Below, in pieces: positions 17,650 through 26,612 of a DNA stretch of 64,000 nucleotides (positions are counted from its first letter, which is position 1; each line of letters begins with the position of its first letter). The stretch lies in assembly GCF_029338555.1 (NCBI RefSeq), contig NZ_CP119989.1, forward strand, positions 2,542,001-2,606,000. Reading direction: 5' to 3'. The notes below the pieces were generated by a model that ran no database searches, was not told the origin of the DNA, and was given only the letters and a program-made list of their open reading frames with translations. The stretch comes from Halobaculum marinum (GTDB lineage: Archaea > Halobacteriota > Halobacteria > Halobacteriales > Haloferacaceae). Made by a program: the position numbers and the translations under genes.

Positions 17650-19419
17650 ATGCCAGCGGACTTCAACTGGGCCATCGGCGGGGAGGCCGGCGATGGCATC
17701 GACTCCACCGGGAAGATCTTTGCGCAGGCGCTCTCCCGGGCGGGTCGACACGTCTTCACGTCGAAGGACTTCGCCTCCCGGATCCGGGGCGGCTACACCG
17801 CGTACAAGGTGCGTACGTCGACCGAGAAGGTTCGGTCGGTCGTCGACCGCCTCGACGTGCTCGTCGCCCTCACGCCGCGAACCATCGAGGAGAACATGGA
17901 CGAGCTCCACGAGGGCTCGGTCATCATCTACGACGGGGACCGGACGACGATGTCCGACGTCGAGATTCCCGACGGGATGGTCGACCTCGACGTTCCCCTC
18001 AAGGCGCTCGCGGAGGACGCCGGCGGCGCCATCATGCGCAACGTCGTCGCGCTCGGCGCGGCGTGTGAGGCGACGAGCTTCGACATCGAGCACCTCGACT
18101 CCTCGCTGAAGAAGCGCTTCGGCGACAAGGGGCAGGCCATCGTCGAGAACAACAAGCAGGCCGCGCGCCTCGGGCAGGAGTACGTTCAGGAGAACTACCC
18201 CGACGCCGACCTCGACTACGACCTCGACACCACCGACAACGACTACGTCCTGCTCAACGGGGACGAGGCGATCGGCATGGGCGCCATCGCCGCCGGCTGT
18301 AAGTTCTACGCCGGCTACCCGATCACGCCCGCGACGGACGTGATGACGTACCTAAAGGGCCGCATCGAGCACTTCGGCGGCCACGTCGTGCAGGCGGAGG
18401 ACGAACTCGCTGCGATCAACCTCGCGCTCGGCGGCGCCCGCGCGGGCGCTCGCTCGATGACCGCGACCTCGGGTCCCGGTATCGACCTGATGACCGAGAC
18501 GTTCGGGCTCGTCGCGACCTCCGAGACGCCGCTGGTCATCGTCGACGTGATGCGCTCGGGTCCCTCCACGGGGATGCCGACCAAGCAGGAGCAGGGCGAC
18601 CTCAACATGATGCTGTACGGCGGTCACGGCGAGATTCCGCGGTTCGTCCTCGCCCCGACCACCGTCGAGGAGTGCTTCTGGAAGACCGTCGAGGCGTTCA
18701 ACCTCGCCGAGAAGTACCAGACGCCCGTCTACCTGGCGGCGGACCTCGCGATGGCGGTCACCGAGCAGACGTTCGAGCCGGAGGCGTTCGACATGGACGC
18801 CGTCGAAATCGACCGCGGCAAGGTCGTCGACGAGGACACCATCGAGGACCACCAGACCGAGTCTGGCGGCTTCAAGCCCCACGAGATCACCGAGGACGGT
18901 ATCTCACCGCGCGCGTTCCCCGGCACCGCCGGCGGCGCGCACATGTCCACCGGCCTCGAACACGACGAACAGGGTCGTCGCACCGAGGACACCGAGATGC
19001 GCGTGAAGCAGGTCGACAAGCGCAACCGGAAGGTCGAGACGGCGAAGGAGCGTGAGGACTTCTCCCCGCGCGAGTTCGGCGACGCCGACGCGGACAACCT
19101 CATCGTCACCTGGGGCTCCAACGAGGGGACCCTCGTCGAGGCGCTGGAGTACCTCGACGACGACGACGTCGATGTGCGCATCCTCTCGTGCCCGTACATC
19201 TTCCCGCGCGCCGACCTCACCGAGGAGTTCGAGGCGGCCGACCAGGTCGTCGTCGTGGAGTGTAACGCGACGGGGCAGTTCGCGGACGTCGTCGAGCACG
19301 ACACGCTCCAGCGCGTGAAGCGGATCAACAAGTACGACGGCGTGCAGTTCAAGGCAGACGAACTCGCGGCGGAGATCAAAGAGACGCTGGCCGCCGACGG
19401 CCAGGAGGTGGAAGCATGA
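17650..19419 (+). CDS. korA: 2-oxoglutarate:ferredoxin oxidoreductase alpha subunit
   Basis: 589 residues. Fused gamma-alpha architecture: residues 1-190 form the gamma-like domain (IGGEAGDGIDSTGKIFAQAL at the start, then GGYTAYKVR), and residues from ~205 the pyrimidine-binding alpha domain (YAGYPITPATDVM, TATSGPGIDLM). With korB it oxidises a 2-oxoacid with CoA and reduces ferredoxin, replacing the dehydrogenase complex of bacteria. The length fits the haloarchaeal 2-oxoglutarate enzyme better than the longer pyruvate enzyme, so Kor is preferred over Por from memory of the two families. Stop and the korB start overlap (ATGA), so the two are co-translated. Confidence 0.9.
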   Translation: MPADFNWAIGGEAGDGIDSTGKIFAQALSRAGRHVFTSKDFASRIRGGYTAYKVRTSTEKVRSVVDRLDVLVALTPRTIEENMDELHEGSVIIYDGDRTTMSDVEIPDGMVDLDVPLKALAEDAGGAIMRNVVALGAACEATSFDIEHLDSSLKKRFGDKGQAIVENNKQAARLGQEYVQENYPDADLDYDLDTTDNDYVLLNGDEAIGMGAIAAGCKFYAGYPITPATDVMTYLKGRIEHFGGHVVQAEDELAAINLALGGARAGARSMTATSGPGIDLMTETFGLVATSETPLVIVDVMRSGPSTGMPTKQEQGDLNMMLYGGHGEIPRFVLAPTTVEECFWKTVEAFNLAEKYQTPVYLAADLAMAVTEQTFEPEAFDMDAVEIDRGKVVDEDTIEDHQTESGGFKPHEITEDGISPRAFPGTAGGAHMSTGLEHDEQGRRTEDTEMRVKQVDKRNRKVETAKEREDFSPREFGDADADNLIVTWGSNEGTLVEALEYLDDDDVDVRILSCPYIFPRADLTEEFEAADQVVVVECNATGQFADVVEHDTLQRVKRINKYDGVQFKADELAAEIKETLAADGQEVEA

Positions 19420-20282
19420 GTTCCCAGGTCAGGTTCACCGACTTCAAATCGGACAAGCAGCCCACGTGGTGTCCCGGATGCGGCGACTTCGGGACGATGA
19501 ACGGCATGATGAAGGCGCTCGCGGAGACGGGCAACGACCCCGACAACACGTTCGTGGTCGCCGGCATCGGCTGTTCGGGCAAGATCGGCACGTACATGCA
19601 CAGCTACGCCATCCACGGCGTCCACGGTCGCGCGCTCCCGGTCGGCGCGGGCGTGAAGATGGCCAACCCCGACCTCGAAGTGATGGTCGCGGGCGGCGAC
19701 GGCGACGGCTACTCCATCGGCGCGGGTCACTTCGTCCACGCCGTCCGTCGCAACGTCGACATGAGCTACGTCGTGATGGACAACCGCATCTACGGGCTGA
19801 CGAAGGGGCAGGCCTCCCCGACCTCGCGCGAGGACTTCGAGACCTCGACGACGCCCGAGGGGCCCCAGCAGCCCCCCGTCAACCCGCTCGCGCTCGCGCT
19901 CGCCTCGGGTGCGACGTTCATCGCCCAGTCGTTCTCCAGTGACGCGCTGCGCCACCAGGAGATCGTCCAGAAGGCCATCGAGCACGACGGCTTCGGCTTC
20001 GTCAACGTGTTCTCGCCGTGCGTCACGTTCAACGACGTGGACACGTACGACTACTTCCGCGACTCGCTGGTCGACCTGGCGGAGACGGACTACGACCCGA
20101 CCGACCGCGAGGCGGCCAAGGAGAAAGTCCTCGACGCCGACAAGGAGTACATGGGTGTGCTCTACCAGGACGAGGACTCCGTGCCGTACGAGGAGACCCA
20201 CGGTCTCGACTCCAACATGAGCGAGATCGACCACGACGGCGCCCCCGAGGGCGCGATGGATCTGGTCCGCGAGTTCTACTAA
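19416..20282 (+). CDS. korB: 2-oxoglutarate:ferredoxin oxidoreductase beta subunit
   Basis: 288 residues. Binds thiamine diphosphate and the [4Fe-4S] cluster: CPGCGDFG (residues 15-21) and GCSGKIG carry cluster cysteines with a further Cys in SPCVTF, while GGDGDGYSIGAGH to MDNRIYGLTKGQ is the thiamine-diphosphate motif (GDG to N). It overlaps korA by 4 nt. Together they form the CoA-dependent 2-oxoacid oxidoreductase of the citric acid cycle, delivering electrons to the 2Fe-2S ferredoxin used by haloarchaea. Confidence 0.92.
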   Translation: MSSQVRFTDFKSDKQPTWCPGCGDFGTMNGMMKALAETGNDPDNTFVVAGIGCSGKIGTYMHSYAIHGVHGRALPVGAGVKMANPDLEVMVAGGDGDGYSIGAGHFVHAVRRNVDMSYVVMDNRIYGLTKGQASPTSREDFETSTTPEGPQQPPVNPLALALASGATFIAQSFSSDALRHQEIVQKAIEHDGFGFVNVFSPCVTFNDVDTYDYFRDSLVDLAETDYDPTDREAAKEKVLDADKEYMGVLYQDEDSVPYEETHGLDSNMSEIDHDGAPEGAMDLVREFY

Positions 20283-20447
20283 CCACCCGCGTTTCGGCGT
20301 TTCTCTTTCGAGTTCCTCACGGTACCCGGCCGAGTCCTGGGCACGTCGCTGTGTTCCACCCGTGTAGACTCCACGCCATCGATCGGTCCCACTCCCGCTC
20401 GGCACACAACACGGGAGCGGCCACCGTCGGTCCCGGCGCGACCGATC

Positions 20448-21161
20448 TCAGTTGACCGCCTTGGACAACTCGGCGCCGGCTTTGAACTTCACGACGTTCT
20501 TCGCGGCGATCTTGATCTCTTTCCCCGTCTGCGGGTTGCGCCCGGTGCGGGCCGAGCGCTTCGAGATGCTGAACGTCCCGAACCCACCGAGCGAGACGTC
20601 TTCGCCCGCGGCCAGCGTGCGCGTCGCCACGGTGACGAACGCGTCGAGCCCCCGCTTCGCGTCGGCCTTCGACAGGCCGCTGTCGCGCCTCTTCCCGACT
20701 TCGCGGACGATCATGTCCGCGTCGACTACGACATCGGCGTCGCCGCAGCGGTAGGCCGCCGCGGCGCGGCGCTCGTCGTGCCGTCCGGGCGTCAGGTCCA
20801 GCGCGGCCGCGAGCTCCGGGCACGGACCGAAGGCGACCGGGGAGTCGTCAGACTGCCCCCGGCTCCGACGGCCCGGGCGCTTCCGCACGACGAACGCGCC
20901 GAACGCGGGCAGCGCGACGGAGTCGCCCGCCGCCAGCGCCCGCGTCGTCACCGCTGTGAGCCCGTCGAGAACCCGTCCGGCGTCGCCCGCCGACAGGCCC
21001 GCTTCGCTCGCCATCTTCTCGATCAACTCCGGCTTACTCGTCGCTGCTCCGACACCCGTCGTGGTGGCCAGCGCCAGTCCCGCGGCGGTCGAGAGGACGG
21101 CGCCCCGGCGGAGCAGCGTTCGTCGCGAGAGTCGTTCTTCTGTCGCAGTCCCAGTAGTCAC
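20448..21161 (-). CDS. Tat-exported protein with two HU/IHF-type DNA-binding domains
   Basis: 237 residues. The N-terminus has a twin-arginine motif (SRRTLL, residues 12-17), a hydrophobic core (GAVLSTAAGLALATT) and a likely cleavage region around residue 40. Two HU-like domains follow. The second (about 140-237) is a full HU: GGFGTFSISKR, then RTGRNPQTGKEI, and the basic C-terminus VVKFKAGAEL; residues 193-212 fit the PROSITE HU/IHF signature position by position. The first (about 42-125) keeps the helices and FGAFVVRKR but its DNA arm is altered (RSRGQSDD in place of the NPQTG turn). HU is a bacterial nucleoid protein that is rare in archaea, and an exported tandem version is unusual. The function is inferred only as binding DNA outside the cytoplasmic membrane. 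Confidence 0.85.
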   Translation of the reverse strand: MTTGTATEERLSRRTLLRRGAVLSTAAGLALATTTGVGAATSKPELIEKMASEAGLSAGDAGRVLDGLTAVTTRALAAGDSVALPAFGAFVVRKRPGRRSRGQSDDSPVAFGPCPELAAALDLTPGRHDERRAAAAYRCGDADVVVDADMIVREVGKRRDSGLSKADAKRGLDAFVTVATRTLAAGEDVSLGGFGTFSISKRSARTGRNPQTGKEIKIAAKNVVKFKAGAELSKAVN

Positions 21162-21181
21162 GACGTAGTATCGCTGTTGGT

Positions 21182-21192
21182 AGATATAGTCG
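21182..21192 (-). promoter_or_regulatory. TATA element of the HU-like gene
   Basis: On the minus strand the sequence reads CGACTATATCT, with its centre about 26 nt before the ATG at 21161, the usual spacing for a leaderless haloarchaeal transcript. The rest of the 354-bp stretch to 21515 has no credible gene; a T-rich tract at 21484-21490 (ccgtgaaaaaatcg on the plus strand) could be the terminator of the PRC-barrel gene. Confidence 0.6.
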
Positions 21193-21515
21193 TAGTGTGC
21201 GTACCAGTTGATCGAGGCCCGTAGACGCCGACTCAGCAGCGAGCAGCTCGTGGCCGACGGCGGGGTCGGCGCTGGTGTCGGCGTCGGCGGATTCCGGGCG
21301 GTCGTGGTCCCCGAGAATAAGTGGCAGCGTCTGGGCTACCGCCCCCCGACGACGGCTGCTCCGTCAGGAACCACAGACGCCGGCGCGCGTCAGACGCCCC
21401 GATCCCGGCAATCTCCAACGCTCCAGTTCTTCCGACGCCGCGACAGCCAGACGGCGAATGCGCTTGTCGACGTCGACCGTCCGTGAAAAAATCGAGGCTT
21501 CCGACGTGGCAGCGC

Positions 21516-21761
21516 TCAGAAACTGTCCTTGAGTCGAACTTCGTCGTCGGTGATGGTGTGAATCCGGTTCTCGTCGAGCATGTAGTCGTCTTCGTCAGCG
21601 GAACCCCAGCCGAGTTTCGATCGGACCGAGTCGGTGAGTCCCAGGTCGGCGTCTACGTACGCGGTTCCGTCTTTCACTTCCGTGACCATTCCGATCTTCT
21701 GGCCGACGGAGTCGACCACTGCTTTCCCCTCGTCTTCTTCTGTAACGTGGTTTCGGTCCAT
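21516..21761 (-). CDS. PRC-barrel domain protein
   Basis: 81 residues. A short acidic, beta-rich protein whose strands VVDSVGQKIGMVTEV and GTAYVDADLG fit the PRC-barrel, a domain found in RNA-processing and photosynthetic or cell-division proteins and common as a stand-alone gene in haloarchaea. Its binding partner is unknown. The start is supported by an AT-rich promoter (attgttattacg at about 21788-21799, read on the other strand). It lies upstream of the HU-like gene on the same strand, but the 354-bp gap argues against a shared transcript. Confidence 0.8.
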   Translation of the reverse strand: MDRNHVTEEDEGKAVVDSVGQKIGMVTEVKDGTAYVDADLGLTDSVRSKLGWGSADEDDYMLDENRIHTITDDEVRLKDSF

Positions 21762-22027
21762 CGCGCTTGAGCCGACACGTGGTGTGAGGATTGTTATTAC
21801 GAGCGTATTCGGACGAGACGTGGAGTAGACCCGTGTTTGGTCGACGACAGTCGTCCATACTCGGCTAGTAAGCGTCGGGTTGCGTTCCCAGTAGCCCAGA
21901 GTTTGAGTCAGCTTCGTCCGTGAGCCACCCAGCAGTGTCCCGAGTCAGTGTCGACGGGGTCGGAGCTGGTGGTATCGACTACTGGCGTGCCGATCACAGT
22001 CGACCTCACCGAGGTGTCCACACCGGG

Positions 22028-22870
22028 CTATCGCTCCCGCACGACGACGAACTCCGCCAGATCCCGGAGGTACCCACGCGCATCCGACTCGCCGATTCCG
22101 GCGGTCTCCAGCGCCTCCAGCGCGGCGTCCGCCTGATCGCGGGCGCGCTGGTCGGCCTCCGCGGGTGTGAGATCCGTCACCTGCAACAGCGAGGGTCGGT
22201 CGACGGCCTCGTCGACGCCGGTCGGCTTCCCCAACTCGTCGGCGTCGGCGGTCGCGTCGAGCACGTCGTCGCGAATCTGGAAGGCGACGCCGACCCGCTC
22301 TGCGTACTCGCCGAACGACTCGATCGTGAAGCCGTCGGCGCCCGCGGCGACGGCCCCCAACTCGGCGGCGGCGCGAAACAGCGCGCCCGTCTTGCGGCGC
22401 GCCAGCGTCATGTACTCCGCCTCGTTCGTCGGCTTGGCGACCAACTCGGTCGCCTCGCCCTCGCCCAGCTCCACCATCGCCTCGGCGACGACCTGCATCG
22501 CCTGCTCGTTCGTCGAGAACAGGTGGAACGCCTCGCCGAGCATCCCGTCGGAGGCGACGATAGCGGGGCCGTAGCCGAACTCGGCCCACGCGCTCGGCGT
22601 GCCGCGGCGGACGTCCGAGCGGTCGATGATGTCGTCGATCACCAGCGACGCGTTGTGGACGAGTTCGACGCCGACGGCGAAGTCGACCGCGTCCTCGGGG
22701 TCGCCGCCGGCGGCCTCACACGAGAGGAGCGTCACGGTCGGGCGGACGCGCTTGCCGCCCGCGAGCGCGACGTGTTCGATCTCGTCGCCGAGTTCCGACG
22801 GCTCGACCGCACCCGTCACCTCGGCGAGGCGCTCGTTGGCCATCGCGACCCGACGCTCCAGATACTCCAT
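22028..22870 (-). CDS. Polyprenyl (geranylgeranyl-type) diphosphate synthase
   Basis: 280 residues. Condenses isopentenyl diphosphate with an allylic diphosphate. The first Asp-rich motif is VIDDIIDRSDVRRG (residues about 77-90) and the second is FQIRDDVLDATAD; GGKRVRPTVTLLSCEA is the usual diphosphate-binding stretch. These support an active trans-prenyltransferase. The product length depends on residues before the first motif, where Glu/Leu/Val-His-Asn-Ala-Ser (VELVHNASL) suggests a long-chain (C20 or longer) product as needed for archaeol or quinone side chains, but I cannot fix it. A gap of 105 bp separates it from the kinase operon upstream. Confidence 0.88.
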   Translation of the reverse strand: MEYLERRVAMANERLAEVTGAVEPSELGDEIEHVALAGGKRVRPTVTLLSCEAAGGDPEDAVDFAVGVELVHNASLVIDDIIDRSDVRRGTPSAWAEFGYGPAIVASDGMLGEAFHLFSTNEQAMQVVAEAMVELGEGEATELVAKPTNEAEYMTLARRKTGALFRAAAELGAVAAGADGFTIESFGEYAERVGVAFQIRDDVLDATADADELGKPTGVDEAVDRPSLLQVTDLTPAEADQRARDQADAALEALETAGIGESDARGYLRDLAEFVVVRER

Positions 22871-22975
22871 CTACCGACAGTCGGGGCCGGGCGGAAAAGA
22901 GGGTACCGGAAGCCGGATCGAACGCCCGGGAGTCCCCGCGGTGTTCGCCGGCCAAACCGAGCGTCGCCCCGCCGC

Positions 22976-23989
22976 TCACTCGGTGTCGACGCCCCTGAAC
23001 TCGAACCGGGCGCCGCCGTCGGCCGACTCGGTGACCGTGAGGTCCCAGTCGTGGGCGGCCGCGACCGCCGAGACGACGGCGAGCCCGAGCCCCGAACTCG
23101 ACCTGGCTGTCGTGTACCCCTCCTCGAGGACCACTTCCCGTCGGTCTACCGGGATCCCGGAGCCGTCGTCGGACACGTGGAAGCCGTCCGCCAGCGGGCC
23201 GACCGTCACCGTGGCGTCGCCGGCGCCGTGTTCGACCGCGTTCCGAAAGAGGTTCTCCAAGAGCTGTTTCAACCGGAACTCGTCGGCGACCACGGTGACG
23301 TCCGCCGGCGTTCGGAGGGTCGCTCCCCGGTCGGAAACGGCGCCCCAACTCTCCTCGGCCTGCGCGGCCAAAGAGAGTCGGGTCGTGTCGATCCGATCGC
23401 GGTCGGTCTCGATCAACAGCAGCGCCTCGTCGATCATCCGGTTCATCCGGTCGAGCGCGTCGGTGCACTTGTCGAACGCCTCCACCTCGCCGGTTTCGCG
23501 GGCCCGCCTGAGGTAGCCGGTGAGGATGTTGAGCGGGTTCCGCAGTTCGTGTCGGAGCGTCCGCGAGAAGCGTTCCATCCGCATCGCCTGCTCGCGGAGG
23601 CTGATCGTCTGTCGCCGCTGGGTCAGGAGGTTCGCGACGGTGTGGAGCAGCGACTGCCGGTCGACCGGGGCGGCGGTCACCTCGTTGACGAGCATCGGCG
23701 GTTCTGCCGTGACCGGGTCGGGGAGCGTCACGGAGACCGACGAGAGCTCTCGGCGGACGAGCAACACGGGACACAGCACCGGCGCCGTGGCCCGTTTGTG
23801 GGCGGCGATCGCGACCCGGTTGGCCGGAAAGGAACTGTCGTCGACGAGGATCAGGTCGGGGTCGGCTTGCGCGATGTCCGTCTCGTCGGTCACGTCGTAG
23901 TACGACCCGAGGATCGACGCCAGCGCGCGGCGGTTCCCCCGTTCGGCCACCAACAGTTGGATCGTCGCCCGGGGCGGTTCGGCGCTCAT
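22976..23989 (-). CDS. Histidine kinase with N-terminal receiver-like domain
   Basis: 337 residues with no membrane segment. Residues 8-125 are receiver-like (ILVDDSS with Asp50/51) without a clear output Lys; 130-205 the DHp dimerisation helices with the phosphorylatable His147 in LRHELRNPLNIL; 225-335 an HATPase domain with N-box RNAVEH and glycine boxes DDGSGIP and SSGLGLAVV. A cytoplasmic sensor kinase. Its start overlaps the stop of the KaiC-like gene (ATGA), so the two are translated together and probably act together, by analogy with KaiC-SasA type pairs in bacteria, though no Kai clock claim can be made. No response regulator follows in the operon. Confidence 0.9.
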   Translation of the reverse strand: MSAEPPRATIQLLVAERGNRRALASILGSYYDVTDETDIAQADPDLILVDDSSFPANRVAIAAHKRATAPVLCPVLLVRRELSSVSVTLPDPVTAEPPMLVNEVTAAPVDRQSLLHTVANLLTQRRQTISLREQAMRMERFSRTLRHELRNPLNILTGYLRRARETGEVEAFDKCTDALDRMNRMIDEALLLIETDRDRIDTTRLSLAAQAEESWGAVSDRGATLRTPADVTVVADEFRLKQLLENLFRNAVEHGAGDATVTVGPLADGFHVSDDGSGIPVDRREVVLEEGYTTARSSSGLGLAVVSAVAAAHDWDLTVTESADGGARFEFRGVDTE

Positions 23990-25461
23990 TTCGCTCCGTG
24001 ATCGGAGGCGTCATCGACTTGCAGCGACCCCTCGAGGACTCCCTGCATGTCTTGAATCGGCTCGCCCACGGAGAGCCCGTCTCCACCGATCTCGAACTCC
24101 CGGAGTCGCGTCTCGAAGGGGCCGACCCGCTTCTTCAACACGCCGACCGCCCGTCGAAGCTCACCCTTGTGCTCGAAGAAGTTCTGGAACACGATGTTGT
24201 CGGCGAGGTAGCTGAGGTTCGCGCTGGTGGGCCGCGGAAGCCCCATCACTTCGCTCCGCTCGTCGATCAAGATTACGGAGACGTTCATGTTGGTCAGGAA
24301 GCGGGTGAGCGCGTGGAGCTTCCGCCGGAGGTCGATCGCCTCCTCGTCCCCCTTGATGGCGGTGCGATACCCCTCGATTCCGTCGATGACGACGAGGGTC
24401 GGGTCGCGCGCCTCCACCTGGGTGCGCACCAGGCGACCGAACTCCTCGGGCGACTGCTTCAGCGGTTCGATCGTGTCGATCGTGAGCCGGCCCGACTCCC
24501 GTAGCGACTCGATCGGGATGCCGAACGACTCCGCACGGTAGCTGAACAGCGCCAGCGACTCCTCGAACAGGTACGCCAGCGCGTCCCCGCCATCCGCCGC
24601 GACGGACGCGAGGAACGCCGTCGCCGTCGTGGACTTCCCGACGCCCGAGGGACCGCTGAGTATCGTCACCGTCCCCTCCTCCAGTCCCCCCGCCAACAGT
24701 TTGTCGAGGTTCGGCTCTCCCGAGGACAGCGGCTCCGGGTCGAACGTTCGCGAGTGGTCTCCCGGGACGAGCGCGGGGTACACGTCGATGCCCGCCTCTC
24801 GGATCTCCATCCCGTGGGTCCCGTCCTGTTGCCCCACGCCGCGGTGTTTGGGGACGGAGATTCGCCCGCCCTCGACGCCCGTCTCGAGTGAGATCACCCC
24901 GTCGCTCAGCGACATGAGCTGATCTTCCATCTGGTCGCTGGCGGTCTTCGTCGCGACGACCGTCGTCCCCCGCCCCTTGAGGAAGCGCATGAACGCGATG
25001 ATCCGCCGGCGGAACTGGTACTCCGTCGGCTCGATGTACTGCAGTTGGGTGATGGGGTCGATGAGGATGCGGTCGGGGTCGAGTCGCTCGATCGCTTCGC
25101 GCATGTCGGCGATCATCGAGAACTCGTCGACGTCGACGGGTTGCGCGATGTCGTACGTCTGCGACCGCTTGAAGAACTCCGACTCCGGACCCACGTCGAG
25201 GAAGTCGGCCTCCGAGAGGTCGAGGCCGAACGCCGCGGCGTTCGTCAGCAGGTTCTCGCGCGACTCCTCGCCGTGGACGAACAGCACCCGCTCGTCGTTG
25301 TCGAGACCCTCGACGAGGAACTCCATCCCGAGCGTCGTCTTCCCGGTCCCCGGCGCCCCGAGAACCAGATACATCCGACTGCCGACGAACCCGCCGTTCA
25401 ACAGCGTGTCCAACCCATCAACACCCGACGAAACGGTCTCGAACGACGCTGGATCACCCAT
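23986..25461 (-). CDS. KaiC-like ATPase (two RecA domains)
   Basis: 491 residues from the ATG at 25461, supported by a GGAGGG ribosome binding site about 9 nt upstream; an earlier in-frame ATG lies in the promoter. Two RecA/KaiC domains: Walker A GAPGTGKTTL (Lys41) with VDEFSMIADM and LDPDRILIDPIT in the first, GPSGVGKSTTA with DPTLVVIDGIEGY in the second. Such proteins bind ATP and often control kinases. The gene heads an operon with a histidine kinase overlapping by 4 nt. Whether it autophosphorylates like cyanobacterial KaiC is unknown. TATA-like tatatacgata lies about 25500-25520. Confidence 0.9.
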   Translation of the reverse strand: MGDPASFETVSSGVDGLDTLLNGGFVGSRMYLVLGAPGTGKTTLGMEFLVEGLDNDERVLFVHGEESRENLLTNAAAFGLDLSEADFLDVGPESEFFKRSQTYDIAQPVDVDEFSMIADMREAIERLDPDRILIDPITQLQYIEPTEYQFRRRIIAFMRFLKGRGTTVVATKTASDQMEDQLMSLSDGVISLETGVEGGRISVPKHRGVGQQDGTHGMEIREAGIDVYPALVPGDHSRTFDPEPLSSGEPNLDKLLAGGLEEGTVTILSGPSGVGKSTTATAFLASVAADGGDALAYLFEESLALFSYRAESFGIPIESLRESGRLTIDTIEPLKQSPEEFGRLVRTQVEARDPTLVVIDGIEGYRTAIKGDEEAIDLRRKLHALTRFLTNMNVSVILIDERSEVMGLPRPTSANLSYLADNIVFQNFFEHKGELRRAVGVLKKRVGPFETRLREFEIGGDGLSVGEPIQDMQGVLEGSLQVDDASDHGAK

Positions 25462-25658
25462 ACGACGGTCCCTCCGGGTAAGGGCGTAATGAAAATGCAT
25501 GATAGTTATCGTATATATCCGACGGGCGACACTCGGAGCAGACGGCTGTCTGCACGTCGGGTGGGGGCGATTCGACTCGGCGGTGTGGAAGGGACGAGGG
25601 TCGGCGACGGGGCGCTCGACCGCCGGGATTCGTCACGGCCCCGACGACGCCGACCGAT

Positions 25659-26612
25659 CTACTCGAACTGCTCGATCAGCGCGGGCACCACGTCGAACAG
25701 GTCGCCGACGATGCCGTAGTCGGCGATGTCGAAGATCGGTGCGTTCGGGTCGGTGTTGATCGCGATGATCGTCTCGGCGCCCTTCATCCCGGCGACGTGC
25801 TGGACGGCGCCGGAGATACCGATGGCGAGGTACACGTCGGGAGTGACCTGCTTGCCGGACTGACCGACCTGCCGGTTCTTCGGGAGCCAGCCGTTGTCGA
25901 CGATTGGTCGCGAGGAGGACATCGTCGCGCCGGTCGCCTCGACGAGTTCCTCGATCAGTTCGAGGTTCTCCTCCTCCTCGATGCCGCGCCCGACGGAGAC
26001 GAGGAAGTCCGCGTCGGCGATGTCGACGTCACCAGCGCCGACCTCTTCGAAGCCCTGGACGCGCGCGCCGGAGGCGCTCTCGTCGAACTCGTAGTCGAAC
26101 GCCTCGACGGGCACGTCGGCGCGCTCCTCGACGGCGGCCCATTCGCCCCCGCGGACGGTGACGGCGAACGGCTCCTCGCTCAGTTCCACTGTGGTCGCGA
26201 CCTTCGAGGCGTACATCTCGCGGGTCGCCTCCAGTCCGCCGTCGTACGCGAGGCCGACGGCGTCGGCGACCAGCGGGAGGTCGAGGCGGTTGGCGACCGC
26301 CGGCGCGTAGTCGAGCCCGTTGACCGAGTTGGGCATCAGCAGCGCCGTCGGGGACAGCTCCTCGAACAGCGCCGCCGTGGCTCCGGCGTACAGGTCGTGG
26401 TTGAACTCCGCGCCCGCCTCGACGGTGTGGATCGCGTCCACACCGTCGAGCGAGAGCGTCTCGGCGAGCGCGTCGGTGTCACCGGCGATGACCGCGAGGT
26501 GGAGGTCGCCGCCGAGGTCGGCGGCGAGTTCGCGACCCGCACGGACCATCTCGACGCTCACGTCGCGCACGGCGCCGCGGCGGTGGTCGGCGACCGCGAG
26601 CACGTCGCTCAT
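25659..26612 (-). CDS. etfA: Electron transfer flavoprotein alpha subunit
   Basis: 317 residues. The C-terminal FAD domain has SRPIVDNGWLPKNRQVGQSG and the VYLAIGISGAVQHVAG strand that binds the flavin and ribityl chain, the signature of EtfA. With EtfB it accepts electrons from acyl-CoA or other dehydrogenases. The start overlaps the etfB stop by 4 nt. No EtfQO or acyl-CoA dehydrogenase is beside it, so the electron donors and acceptor are encoded elsewhere. Confidence 0.95.
   Translation of the reverse strand: MSDVLAVADHRRGAVRDVSVEMVRAGRELAADLGGDLHLAVIAGDTDALAETLSLDGVDAIHTVEAGAEFNHDLYAGATAALFEELSPTALLMPNSVNGLDYAPAVANRLDLPLVADAVGLAYDGGLEATREMYASKVATTVELSEEPFAVTVRGGEWAAVEERADVPVEAFDYEFDESASGARVQGFEEVGAGDVDIADADFLVSVGRGIEEEENLELIEELVEATGATMSSSRPIVDNGWLPKNRQVGQSGKQVTPDVYLAIGISGAVQHVAGMKGAETIIAINTDPNAPIFDIADYGIVGDLFDVVPALIEQFE

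Noticed and set aside
21208-21486. 92-codon plus-strand frame between the HU-like and PRC-barrel genes.
   Set aside because: Low complexity, Arg/Pro-rich, no start signal and no similarity recognised; probably chance.
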